Made by a program: the position numbers and the translations under genes
Shown here: positions 39,501 through 52,353 of the stretch, one piece after another
How positions within the stretch are numbered: the stretch's first letter is position 1
Layout of the letters: each line of letters opens with the position of its first letter
Notes under the pieces: model-generated
What the model saw: only the letters and a program-made list of their open reading frames with translations
The model's database searches: none
What the model was told of the DNA's origin: nothing
DNA from: Paulownia fortunei
Taxonomy: Eukaryota > Streptophyta > Magnoliopsida > Lamiales > Paulowniaceae
Direction of reading: 5' to 3'
Length of the DNA: 64,000 nt
NCBI GenBank assembly: GCA_019321725.1
Contig: CM033110.1
Coordinates: 22,437,210 to 22,501,209 of the forward strand

Positions 39501-42500
39501 CTGTTTACTCTTAAAGAAAACATGAAAAGCTGTTCTACTTTTTCATTTAAGCAGAAGTTGCACTCTTATATCTCAGGGTGTCCTCTTAGCAGCTCGATCA
39601 ATTTTCACCCTAAGGGTATGGGCTGGGAGCAGGCCTTAGCAAGGTCACATGTTTCTGGCCATGGGGTCTTAGCTTTTTAACTTAGTTTTCAAATTAAGAT
39701 TTATAAACATTAGTTTAGCCCTGAGAGGAAATAACACATTTTTTATATTTTTTTCTGTCATACGCTTATTCACTTTTGAACATCAGATGAGGAAGATGAA
39801 GATGTCGGGGATTTTGGCTCAGCTAGTAAGAAAAGGCGAACTTCAAAGAGTGTAAGAGTTAGGAAATCAACGAACAGGTAAGATGAAAATTAATTTCATC
39901 TTTAACGCAGTGCTATAATTATTATAGGGCAATTTTTGAAAATTTTTACATATTGTCTATCTGGTTTTGTTCCTTCCCTTACTATTCAACTTTTGGCAGA
40001 ATGTCTGCTACCGTGAATGTTATACTTCAGAAATTGTGCACTATTCTCAGTTTTCTCAAGCAGTTATTGTCGATAGAACGCCTATCAGATAGTTGCATTC
40101 TCCAGCTCGTGAGAACTAGTTTACAAACTCTTTTGGTTGATAACATCCAGCTTTTGCAGCTGAAAGCAATCAGTTTGATTGGTGGGGTAATGAAATTTGC
40201 GTACCTTGTCTCTGGTCTGGTCTATTTCTTATGGTACGCATTTGCTTCTTGTGCTGAATTGTGCTGCTGGTTACATTTTGATGTGCAGATTTATTATACA
40301 TACACTCAGCATCGATCGCATATGATGGATGAAACTCTTCAAATCCTTCTGAAGTTGCCACTTTCAAAGAAAGTGCCGAGAACTTATCATCTTCCGGACG
40401 AAGAACAAAGGCAGATTCAATTAGTAACTGCTCTATTGATTCAAATGATTCATTACAGTGCAAATCTTCCTGAAGTTCTGAGGCAAGCCTCTGGAAATCC
40501 TTCACTGGACGTGTCGATTGATGCTGATTACCCTTCCAAATGCCATGAGGCGGTTACAGAATCCTGCTGCCTCTTCTGGAGTCGAGTTCTTCAGCGATAT
40601 ACAAGCACAAAAAACCAGGATGCATCTGAATTGAAGGCAATAATGGAAAATCTTGTAATGGATTTGCTCTCTACTTTGAACTTACCTGAGTATCCTGCCT
40701 CAGCTCCTATTCTAGAGGTATTTAATTCATAGTTAATGCATATATAGACTATGTCGACATCTATATTTACAGACAGTTTCTGCAGGTTCTGTGTGTGTTA
40801 CTACTTCAGAATGCTGGGCTGAAATCAAAAGATATTGCGGCTCGAACAATGGCCATTGACCTTCTTGGTACAATTGCTGCAAGGTTGAAACATGATGCAG
40901 TCCTCTGTAGGAAGGAAAAGTTTTGGATTGTACAGGTGTTGATGAACAATGACAGTGTTGATTCTAGCCATCCAACAGATGTCTGTTCTATTTGTTTGGA
41001 CTCAATGACCGAAAGATCTATATTTCTATGTCAAGGTTGTCATAGACCATTCCATGTTGATTGTATGGGAGGAAGAGAGCAAGATGCTCCTTCTCGGAAC
41101 TTTGATTGTCAGGTTTGCTTATGTGAGAAACAACTTCTTGTCTTGAAAACATATTGCGAGTCCCAGAATAAGGATGACCAGAAACAAAATCACAGTCATT
41201 CGGGAAAGTCTTCTCGAGCTACAGGCAGAGTCACAAAACAGGAGATTATCCAACAAATGCTCCTGAATTATTTGCAGGATGCAGGTTCTGCAGATGAACT
41301 ACACCTCTTCACGCGATGGTCTGTGACTAAAGCAAAATGTTATGATTATGACATTTTCATACGCCATAACCTTGTAATAAATATTAACTTGCAGGTTTTA
41401 TCTTTGCCTATGGTATAAAGATGACATGGCTTCCCAACAGAAGTTCTTGTACTTCCTCGCAAGGATGAAATCAAGAGCAATTGTGCGTGACTCTTGTTCC
41501 TTTTCATCCTTTCTGACAAGGGATTCAGTGAAAAAAATTACTTTGGCATTGGGACAAAATAGTTCTTTCGCTAGAGGATTTGACAAGATTCTTCAAGTGC
41601 TACTGGTAGGTGAAATTGCTTATTGCTTAAAAATTTGGGGTCTGAATATTTATTTCTGTTTCGTCCTATTATTAGGCAAGTCTGAGGGAGAACTCACCAG
41701 TGATTCGTGCTAAGGCACTGCGAGCGGTATGTTGTGAACCACTTCTATTAGCTATGCACCTTTTTTTTTTCGATTTATTTCTCTGTTTTTTTTTTTCCTG
41801 GATATGGGAGGTGGGATTTCTCCCTCTATTAGAGTCTCACCTTTTTCTTTGATTATTGCGTAATGACAACAGGTTAGTATTATTGTAGAAGCTGATCCAG
41901 AGGTCTTGGGTGACAAGCTTGTCCAAACGGCTGTTGAAGGGAGGTTTTGTGACTCCGCTATATCGGTTAGAGAAGCAGCACTGGAGCTTGTTGGCCGTCA
42001 TATTGCTTCACATCCTGATGTTGGTCTAAAGGTATTGCAGTTGCTTATGAGCGTGTTTTAGACTTGTGGTGTCTGCTTTGGCCCTCTAATTCTGGGTTCT
42101 TCTTCTAGTATTTTGAGAAGGTAGCAGAGAGAATAAAGGATACTGGAGTAAGTGTCCGGAAACGTGCTATTAGAATTATCAAGGATATGTGTACCTCCAG
42201 TGCTGACTTTTCAGAGTACACCACTGCATGTGTTGAGATAATTTCCCGTATCAATGACGAAGAATCCAGCATACAGGTACTGATTGAATTGTGAATTTGA
42301 GTGTGTAGTTTACTTTAAGCATCCGGGCCTTTCTTTAAATTTTTTTTTGAGTAGCTGTATTCATCTCTACGTTCTTTTATGCTGAACACTTATATTTCTG
42401 TCAATTTTGTTTATTAATCAGACAATGACATCAGAATGATTTGATTTGCTGTGACGATCCTTTTTGGTTATCTCTTTGCCTCAAATTTTGCCACATCTTT

Positions 42501-45500
42501 GTTATCATGATTGAATCCATGTAGTGAATGGAGAATAAAGGTAAAAATGCCCAAAAAGTTGGTGTGATCTACTGATAAGCTATAAAAATCTTCTCCTCTT
42601 GTTCTTGAAGTGGTGTCTTTTATTCTAAGCTGTCGCTAGGGATGCCTGCTTTCTGGTTCAATGTTTGTTTTGTTTGTTTTTACGCTTAGATGGTAGGAAC
42701 TGATGTAATGGATGTTAGGTTTTGTGAATGTCTACTGCACCGAGTTTATATCTTGTCTTGGTTAATTTGCTTTCCTTGGGGATTCAGATATGATAAAGTT
42801 TCCATAGAAAGATGTGTTAAAAGTATAATTATTTCAGATCCTTTTTTTAAATATCGTGGGATTGTTATGTCCTCTGTTCTTGATATGCTTCTCATTTTAC
42901 AGGACCTTGTCTGCAAGACATTTTATGAGTTTTGGTTTGAGGAGCCTTCTGGTTCGCAGAGCCATCTTTTTAAAGATGGTAGTTCTGTTCCGTTGGAAAT
43001 GGCTAAGAAGACAGAGCAGGTTGTTGAGATGTTGAGAAGGATGTCCAGTCACCAACCTCTTGCCATTGTCATTAAACGGAACTTAGCCCTTGATTTCTTT
43101 CCACAATCCTCTAAAGCTGCGGGGATAAACCCTGTATTACTTGCTTCAGTACGCAGGCGCTGTGAGCTAATGTGCAAGTGTCTGTTGGAAAAAGTGTTGC
43201 AGGTATTGCTTTTGTAGAAAATAGGTCATTGATATCACGCTTTCTGGTTCCTTGCACATATATTTCATTGTATTGCAGGTATTGCTTTTGAAAAATGTAG
43301 CTCATTAGTATCATGCTCTCAGGTTCCCTGCATAGAATTAAATATTACTGTTAGTGTTACCTTTGTCAATTATATCCACAGTAACACTTACAGTTAATTT
43401 GAAACTACCAAAACAAAAGAGGAAATAAGGATATTATTGAACTGCCTTAAGCTGTGATTGGTTGCTCAGAGTGGTCAAATACCTTCCTGTTCTCATACCA
43501 TGATATCCAAAAGTCATGTGCCTGAAAGTCTATGAATGTGGGTGGCACTTGAGAGGAACATTTCTGATGTGGTGGTACCATTACCTCATACTAGACTAGT
43601 CCAAATACCAGAAATCATTATTTGACAGGGCATTGTTAAGTTCATCCTAACAGAAGAAATTATAAGGCCATTGCTTCTCTGGTGATGGCCATGTAACCTT
43701 GAACTAAACGTCATTTGATATATATTTTTTCTTCAAATCATAACTTCTGATGTCTTGCTTGGCAATATTGTTGTGGTTCCAGGTTGCCGAAACAAATAGT
43801 GAGGAAGGAGAAGGGCGTATGCTTCCATATGTTCTGCTCTTGCATGCCTTTTGTCTCGTGGATCCTACATTATGTGCACCAGCTTCTGATCCTTCCCAGT
43901 TTGTGATCACACTACAACCATATCTGAAGAGTCAGGTTAGTGAATTCTATTTTTGGTATATAAAATGTCCACTGTAAATTGCTCTTGTAACAGTTCTACA
44001 TATCTAATGCACCTATTCTCATTATCTAATGCACCTATTCTCATTATCTAATGCACCTATTCTCATAGTTTGGTATATGATTTGGGTGCATCAGTCAATG
44101 CATCATGAGGTCTCTTGTTACTGTTTAACCAATAAACTACATGCTTTTGTAGTATCAATAGTTGGTGTATCTTGTTGATGGCCAGTTTTACATTTCAATG
44201 TCTTTCTTTGTCTTTTCTGTATTCTATCGGTTCATAAAGTTGGGTTGTCCTAACATCATATATTTACTTTTGTTGAGACATGTCTTGCATTAACAAACTA
44301 GAAATTATCTTTTTTGTTTTTAAGGAAAAAACATTTTGTTATATTCATAATCTTTAGTGATGTTTTCTATTATATGTGATTTTGATCCATTTTGTTAGGT
44401 TGCAAACCTTGTACTCTGTTTAAGATCAAGTCCTCAGCAAATGTGGCATTGATTTAGTTTACAAATTTAGATTGGAAAGAAACTTTATATTGATGAGGAT
44501 TGAGTATCATGCAGATTGCAGTTAGTCTCAAAATGATATGCTGCGTATAGGTTTTAACCTTTTTTAAAAATGAAGTTTTCCTTGTCTGTAAGAAATGCAG
44601 TAATTTGGGATTTTTGTTTCGTCCATAGTAATGCGTGGTTGCAACAACCGTAATATATCTCTTGGGAGATTAGAGTGCTGAGAGGGGTTGAGGGTTGGAT
44701 CTTGAATTCTTATGCATTGTAGTTACATATTCATGTAAAATATCTGTTGTACTATATATAATCAGACAAAACTTGTGTAGAGTCTCCAAGGATTCTTGGA
44801 GGGCATTTAGGTGAATCAGAACTATTCTTTCTAAAAGATGCTGACTAGCTATCATCCCTTTTCCTATGCATACTCTAGATCTTGCCACTAGACAATGGGG
44901 AATTATTTATAGTGTATTTCTTTGCCACCATCTTAGGATGTTGACACGGCCTTTCTGTGGCCTCATCTGTTTGCAAATTAAGAGTTCCCTCTAATGTAAA
45001 AGCTTTTAGGTCTATGATACTTTAAAGGTTCAATAGCAATGGTTTGCATGATTTGAGTTGGCTGTGGATGCCTTTTGTCTTGTTTGCGCTCAATGTGCAA
45101 GAGGCAGAATGATGACTATTATCCATTTAACTTCATGCGGTTGGATATTTGAGGTCTAGCTTGTTCTTGCTGTGGGAAGAGCCTTTTGGCTATGCCCGGA
45201 TAGGTGGAGTAATTTTCTGAGTTCTGTGTGAGGAGTTTACATTAGAAACTTAAGGTAAGCAGATGTGGAGAAGGACCTGATTTGATTTACATACTCCCTT
45301 CGGTTAGATAGCAGCTCTACTATCTTTGAGAATCACTTGGCTCCAGTACATTTGCTTGTGATCAAATTGGTTGGGAGGCTCTTTTCAGTTCCTAAAGTGA
45401 TTTTATTTGATATTTTTTCTCTTAATACACCTTGTCCTCTTCCTTTAGAGTTCTCTCTTATTGGTGAAAAGCAATATATATGAACTGGAACTCCCTTCAA

Positions 45501-48500
45501 AGGGCAGTCTATGTGTCTTGTTTGTAATCAAACCTTTGCTGGCCTTATGTAGAGAGCTAGGGTTACGGCTACTATTTCACATCGGCATGCTATGGCGAAT
45601 TATTGAGAAATTTGTATAAAGTGATTAATTACAGACAAGTGCATATAGTTACAAATATGTGAGTGTGCATGTGCACATGTGAGTAAGCCTGATTTAATGA
45701 TATATAAGTTTCAGTGATGGGGTTACCCTTCTGTAGTTGAAGTCTTCCAGATACTTAGAAGGGCACTTAGTGCTTCTTTTTCTGTTGACTCTTCTTGTTG
45801 AACTCTGTAATAAGAAAATATTCTTGAAAGTTTTATATTAGATTGAGAATCATTGATGAGTTTTCTTTCTTACAGTCCGACAATCGAGTGGCTGCACAGC
45901 TGCTGGAAAGTATATTGTTTATAGTTGATTCTGTTATGCCTTTACTGCGGAAGCTTCCTCAGCATGTTGTGGAGGAACTTGAACAAGACCTAAAGCAAAT
46001 GATAGTCCGGCATTCTTTTCTGACAGTTGTTCATGCTTGCATAAAGTATTTTACTTACTTTATGATACTATTTTTTATTTCTGTTTCTGCTTTTGTTGAG
46101 TAATGTATTTACTTCAATGATTGTTATTCTACTTAACCTCCCTAAATAATTGACTTTTTTGTTCTATTCCCTGTATGATTCTTCTATGATGATGATGATT
46201 TAGCGAAAAGCTAATACCTTTTTCTATTAACAATTAAATTATTCTATACCTGCTGCCCATAATGCAAAGAGGTACTTATATTGGCATTTTTCCTGTGGGT
46301 TTTCTCTGTTTTTAATTTTCATTTTTAAATTTCTTTTGGGTAATCTGAAAATTAAATGCACAGTCTGATGTTAAGTTTTTTTCTTGGTCAAGAATTTCAT
46401 TAAAGTCTTTGTAAGTATTTTTTGAATGGCATCCAAGTGACTTTATAATGTTGATATTTTGTCTTTATTATGTAGCATATAGTTATTATGTTATATAGAT
46501 GTTTGGTGAGACACATCAAGGATCATTTATTCTGCATAAAATATACACACCCTTGTTTGAATGAGAAATCGAGGCGTAGACTCTTTGAACTGATAAGAAT
46601 CATGTGCAGCCATGAACCATTGCTGCGGGCAAGTAGAAATACTTCAAGCTTTCTAACTATGAAATCCTTCCTTATCCTTGAAAGATGGACTAAGATTTTC
46701 TTAATGGGGTATTGACTGGTACATTGGGAATGGGAATTTGAAATTTATGATGCTGTCCCTTTGAACCTGAATGTTTTTATCTGTTGCACATTGTAGGAAA
46801 AGTTTCTTTGGCCTGACAGTTTCATGTGTTTTTTCCTCCCTCCTTACTGATTTGTAATTTTATCCTTTATGTCCCGTTTTTTCAATTCATAATAGATAGG
46901 AATATCTAGTGGTGTGCAATTGCTAGACTACTTCTCTCTCTTCTTACTTTTCTTGAATTGGTTTTAAACGGTAAGGACTGGTTTGAATTTCTGGAAGTTG
47001 TAACAATTTTTTTATTTATGGAATTCTCTCAAAATATCAGGTGCTTATGCTCTGCTGGTAAAGTATCAGGAAAAGGTGCAAGTGTTGTTGAGTATCTTAT
47101 CCAGTTGTTCTACAAACGCTTGGATGCCTTGGGATTTGATAACAAGCAGGTTAATAGTCATCTTACAAAACTTCAGTATTGTAATTGTTAGCTTCTGCCC
47201 CTCTCCCACCTACTGTTTGACACATACTAAGTGATCCTATGAAGGATTCTTTTTGTTCTTGTACTTTTACTCACTTTTGGGTGCTTTTCTCTATGTTCTT
47301 TACATGCTGCATTTCTTCCTATAGTTTCCATACTTGTGCTAATTTCTACAAGTTTTATTGCAATGCAAATTCAAGCTAATGTGCAAATTACTTCTATACC
47401 TGCAAATTAAAATGTTTGGCAGCTGTAACTGCTTGATGCTTTTGCAGAATTGTAGTTTACTTGATTTTCTGGACTATGGTTTCTCAGGTTTCTGATTTGG
47501 TAATCATCTCATGCCCTCATGAGCATGTTATTCTAAAATGAGGACAACTTTTCTAAATTGGAATCATGTACTCTTTTATGAAGTAACAGATACTCCCTTA
47601 AAGACCGTCCAGCCATTTTATCAATGTTAAATGCTTAAAAAGTACAAAGTAACTATTGAAAGCACTTTAAACATTCTCTTTGAACGCAAACATCTTTCTA
47701 TTCCTACTTAAATAATAAGTTAAGGTAAACCGATGTAGCTTCGGCCTCCATGCACTTATTGATGCCTTTTTTCCTTTCTTGCCCACTTGCTTATTTTAAG
47801 TTGTCTCAGTGATATGTTAAAATAATCTTTCTTTGCAGCAAGTAGGCCGGTCTCTTTTTTGTCTGGGGTTGTTGATACGCTATGGTAGCTCATTACTGGA
47901 TGCATCTGCTTCCAACACAAGAAATATAGATGTTGCAAGCAGTATCAACTTATTTAAAAAGTATCTCCAGGCTGAAGACTTCATCATTAAAGTCAGGGCG
48001 TTACAGGTACCCAGCATAGTACTCAGTTTTTAAATTTTTTCAATTTGAAATTTACGATGTAGTTGTGTTATTTCTCCAGGCATTAGGCTATGTATTAATT
48101 GCTCGACCTGAATATATGTTGCAAAAGGATGTTGGTAAAATTTTGGAGGCAACTCTTTCTGCCAATACTGATGCTCGTTTGAAGGTACCATTTTCTGTCA
48201 GTAACATGTTCTTTCTGTGCATTATGCTTATTGTTTTCTTTGCCAGATGCAATCATTACAGAACATATACGAATATCTTCTGGATGCGGAAAGTCGAATG
48301 GAACCTGATAAAGCGAGTAACAGTGAAGTTACTCATTCAGTGGATGGTGTTCACAGTGTGCCTGTTGCTGCTGGTGCTGGTGATACTAACATATGCGGTG
48401 GTATAGTTCAGCTATATTGGGATAGCATCTTAGGGAGAAGTCTGGATGTGAATGAACACGTGCGCCAAGCTGCTTTAAAGGTGGTTGCCATAGTTTGCCC

Positions 48501-51190
48501 CCATTCTAGCTGTAGTCGTTAGGTTGTTCACAGCTTGTGGCCAAACAAATGCGATTAAATATGCCTGCCATTTATTGCATTGATAACTTGGTTATTTGGT
48601 TTCAAGAGCTGGCAATCAGTTCTAACTAATATCCAATGATTATTTGTGGCTTTGGTCTGCAAACAGTTTCCTGGAAATAATTTGAGTCCTGATAATCTAT
48701 TGATATTTAGGTATTCTACTATTTCATTTAGTGATTGCTTTCTCCTGCTTCCAGATTGTGGAAATTGTCTTACGCCAAGGTCTTGTACATCCAATTACTT
48801 GTGTTCCCTATCTCATTGCACTTGAAACAGATCCGCAGGAGGTTAATTCGAAGCTGGCTCATCATCTCCTGATGAATATGAATGAGAAGTATGTTAGTCT
48901 TTGTAAGATTGAAAAACTTTTGCTCTATATGTTGTTATCCAAGCTAAATAGTTGCATTTCTTCAGGTATCCAGCTTTCTGCGAAAGCCGTCTGGGAGATG
49001 GCCTTCAGCTGTCATTTATGTTCATTCATGCCATGAGTGGAGGTCCCCCTGAAATTTCAAACCTCAAAGCCCATGCCAGATTATTTAACAATATGAAGGG
49101 GAAGCCAGACGTAGGGTCTTCTATGTATGCGCGGCTTGGGGTTGCTCGCATCTATAAGCTCATTCGTGGAAATCGCATTTCAAGAAACAGATTTATGTCG
49201 TCTGTTGTTCACAAATTTGAAATGCCTACCTGGAGTGATTCCGTGATACCTTTTCTGATGTGAGCTCTGTCACTTCTACTCATGGCATGGTAAATTTGTT
49301 GCTGCCACTATAAAAATGCTTTTCTGAGATTGCTTTCTTTTCTGCAGTTATTGCACAGAGATTCTTGCTTTGCTACCTTTCACATTGCCTGATGAGCCTC
49401 TTTATTTGATCTATACTATAAATCGAGTGGTACAAGTTAGAGCTGGGACATTAGAATCAAACATGAAGGACTTTTTGCATTCTTTACAAGGAAATACACA
49501 TAAAGGTAATGGAAATGGGATGGTTCAATTCGATCAAACTGTCAGCCCTGGTAGCGAAAGAACAATGGCAATTGATGGGAATCACAGAATATCTGGGGAG
49601 TTACATGGTCAACATTTATTTGGAGATGATGCATATAAGGATTCAAATATGAATCCTATGACCTCAAGAGATCCTTATAGCATCTCTACAAGTGATTTGC
49701 AAAAAATCCAGGTACATTTTGTCCCCTTTTGCTATTTTTGAGTACATGAGTAGTGGTCTGCAGTGGTAACTAAAATTCTAATAGTGGATTTTTTTTTTCT
49801 TTTAGTTTGTAAAAACTCAGATTCTGCTAAATCGAATATTACTTGCCAGGGTTCCCATGAATTTTTATTGTAATTGTTCCTATACTTTTTATTGTGGATT
49901 AATGTTCTCTGAACAGAACGAAATAGGGTATGGTTTAGCAGATTGGGAAGGGAATATGGAAGAGATGAGGGAAAGGGAGTTCGATTAGTCCCCTTTAATT
50001 GTTGTATGATTTATTCCCACTTCTGTGGGAGCTCAACGAAGCAACAAATGATATTGTTAAAATCATGGAAAGTCAAATATAATTTATCTGTGTGAGATGG
50101 TAGGTAATAGAATCCCTTCCCTTCCCCTCCCCCTCCTGGAACCAAAAACACTTTGCCCCTCTAGGTCATGTACAGTGTCTTTGAATAAATTTTCATGATC
50201 ACACTGAATTTTTCAGTAATTTGTCATCTTGAGCATTGTGCTGGTTCTGTGAATTAGTATTGTGGCAATGCCTATATTGGGTAATTGTGTCCTTCAAGTA
50301 GCTTAGGTTTCTTTGCATGTCTTTTGATACTTTCTCAGGCCGACTGTCTAGCAGCTAGTGCAATGCAACTTCTTCTGAAGCTGAAGAGGCACCTGAAGAT
50401 TGTTTACAGCCTAGATGATGCCCGCTGTCAGGTAATGATTGCTCTTTTTAGAATCTTATTTGGATTGAAATGGATTATCTAAATTTGGGTTGTGTTCTTT
50501 GATTAGGCGTTTTCTCCAAATGAACCGGCAAAACCAGGAGAGAGTCTATTGCGACAGAGTATTCCTTTCAATATCAGCGATGTTAACATTGATCCACCTA
50601 ACACTTATGAAGACCTCTTACGGAGATATCAGGTGATTTAAGTGCTCATGGTAGACTTTCATCTCAACGTCTAAACATGTGATTTTGCTTTGTAACTGTA
50701 ATCAACATGGTTTGCTGTTCTATTTACCTATTCTTCCTCTTCTTTTATTTATTTTCACCTTTCCAGTTTTCCTATATTATGGTTTATCATGTTTGGTGGA
50801 AGTATGATACAAAGTTCATCATGGGTGTTACATGTGTTCTCTTGAGAGTTCTTCTTTTGGTTACTCTTAATTAGTACTTTCGATCGTTCCATGTATTTGT
50901 AGGTCTATTTTAGATAAGCTTTGCTGCAGGTATGCTGTTTCTTTTGCTTATTATTCTGTTCTTCTCAGGACTTCAAGAATGCATTGAAGGAAGACACAAT
51001 CGACTATTCAACCTACACAGCGAACATCAAAAGGAAACGACCGCCTCCAAGGAGAGGTGGGAAGGCTGGCCGAATGGTAGATATGGGCGATGAATATGAT
51101 GAAGATGATGAAAATTGGGCTTATGGCGTAAGCAGGTTAAATAAGAGTGGCCGGAAAGGCGGTAACAGCAGAAGTAGGCAGCGGCTATAG
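30543..51190 (+). CDS. SCC2: Sister chromatid cohesion protein SCC2 (NIPBL homologue), cohesin loader
   Basis: Complete 1787-residue model, 28 exons: 30543-30787, 32572-32681, 33551-33687, 33799-33892, 34011-34267, 38959-39066, 39201-39312, 39787-39877, 40000-40186, 40289-40717, 40786-41318, 41395-41605, 41676-41726, 41873-42031, 42109-42276, 42903-43202, 43783-43935, 45876-46045, 47041-47149, 47839-48006, 48080-48184, 48247-48480, 48755-48888, 48966-49259, 49348-49711, 50339-50431, 50507-50632, 50969-51190. Phases join at every junction. SCC2 with SCC4 loads cohesin onto chromatin in the nucleus. A basic signal KPKVKKRRK lies near 172-180. A PHD finger (C4HC3) has C657, C660, C672, C675, H680, C683, C698 and C701, with SICLDSM and CHRPFHVDC around the ligands. 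HEAT-type helices follow ([45 protein letters not shown]), then the conserved C-terminal loader region and a basic tail with acidic EYDEDDEN. Length and PHD match plant SCC2 (Arabidopsis EMB2773). Confidence 0.95.
34268..38958 (+). other. 4.7 kb intron of SCC2 (intron 5)
   Basis: This gap lies between the exon ending in ...SIDDCEN and the exon starting [11 protein letters not shown]; both flanking splice sites are good and in phase. It contains no recognisable exon or foreign gene on either strand. A fragment of a Stowaway-like MITE lies at 38205-38350 and C/T-rich sequence at ~38545-38575. It is the longest intron of this gene. Confidence 0.8.
38205..38350. mobile_element. Stowaway-like (Tc1/mariner) MITE fragment
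   Basis: TA followed by ctccctccgtccac (38207-38220) is the hallmark terminal inverted repeat of plant Stowaway MITEs. The following ~130 bases (agtactcttatatccgc, aaaataccctcac) also resemble such elements. The opposite terminal repeat was not found, so the copy is truncated or decayed and its right end is a guess. Confidence 0.6.
44001..44066. repeat. 22-bp tandem repeat, three copies
   Basis: The unit tatctaatgcacctattctcat is repeated three times at 44001, 44023 and 44045 in SCC2 intron 17. The copies are essentially identical, suggesting a recent expansion. Confidence 0.95.
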
Positions 51191-51639
51191 TTGTAAATAC
51201 TTATAGGTAAAAGCTAACATGTACAGTCCATAGAAAGGGGGAAAAGCAAATCTAGTGGAAACAGAACTTTAGAGCAAACTCGATGGCGAAAATTCAGAAG
51301 TGGCTAAAATGAACGTTCTGAAATTGGTTCCATATTAGTACAATTTGTTCTCAATAGATAATTGTGTTCCCATTGTTCCTGCTTAAGGCTAATGCCTAGA
51401 AGGCATGTTATTCAGAGCCTAGGACAATCATTATAGAACAGAAATTATTGTTAGGATGCCTATTTGGGGATGATGGGGAAAATTTTGTTAGTGGCGTGTA
51501 TGCCCTTTTCAACAATATGTTGGCAGTATCCTGTACATTATGTTGATACTCCTATTTCATTTCGAAATGAAATCTTCTTCTCTCATTTTGAAAATGAAAC
51601 CTTCCCATTGTTTTAGATGCTATTGATTATTTTTTCGAA

Positions 51640-52030
51640 ATGTTATCTATTTACTCTACTATTTCGTTGGCTTCTGTTCCTCCACAATCAGGATGCAATG
51701 TGAGTGTGCTTGTTGCTGCTAGAAATTGGAGTATGGTTATGTGCAGTATTGGTTTGTGTGCCTCCACAATGCCTCTCATGCCACAAGTCCATAGACTCGC
51801 TCTCAATGCTTCGGTGAGAGCTTGACACATATCTGCTGCTCGCAGCCAGTTGAGATAGGAGATCCGAGACCACCTCCATATTTTCGATCTCCTCAAGTCA
51901 TTCTTTACTAGGCCCAGCTTGTTCAGGGTTCTCTCTCATGGCCTGCTATATTCGCCGAAGTTGTGGGTTCCATCACCTCATCTTGGACCAGTGGATCAAA
52001 AACTGAGGTCCTGATACCACCTTTCATGGA
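51640..52030 (-). mobile_element. Possible LTR-retrotransposon 5' fragment (PBS plus broken gag-like frame)
   Basis: On the minus strand, tggtatcaggacc (complement of 52007-52019) resembles an initiator-tRNA primer-binding site. It is followed by a leader and a frame (MRENPEQAGPSKE, stop, LEEIENMEVV...) that reads like a gag N terminus interrupted by a stop codon. Upstream, where an LTR end would be expected, no clear CA boundary is seen. No reverse transcriptase or other domain follows. The composition (GC-richer than its surroundings) also suggests inserted sequence. Confidence 0.4.
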
Positions 52031-52236
52031 GTGTTTAAAAGGTACTGAAAAAAGTACATTGTATGATAACCAAATATTTTGCTTCAAAATCATGCTCAAT
52101 TATAATGCTCTTATCAAGGCACACTTAAATGATAAAAAATAAATAAATAAATAAGAAATTATGTCTTCTACAAAATGGTTGGAGTAGGGGAACTTCAACA
52201 AGACTAGCAACTCGTTCCCCCTGTAATAGACTAAAA

Positions 52237-52353
52237 AATAATAGCAACCGCAGTAAAAATCGAATAGTTTTGAAAAGCTAATAATAGCAACCGCAGTAAA
52301 AATCGAATAGTTTTGAAAAGCTAATAATAGCAACGGCAGTAAAAATTGAAAAG
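52237..52353. repeat. 43-bp tandem repeat, about 2.7 copies
   Basis: The segment aatagcaaccgcagtaaaaa recurs at 43-bp spacing (from 52241, 52284 and 52327). The first two copies are identical over gaatagttttgaaaagct; the third is diverged and truncated. Confidence 0.95.

Noticed and set aside
40170..40505. 111-residue minus-strand frame
   Set aside because: It is the antisense shadow of SCC2 exons 9-10, whose sense reading is clearly conserved.
42690..42902. Apparent 5' extension of SCC2 exon 16 (frame open from 42690)
   Set aside because: A good acceptor (ttttacag) precedes the conserved [12 protein letters not shown], and the preceding residues are hydrophobic with no match to SCC2. The frame is an open intron stretch.
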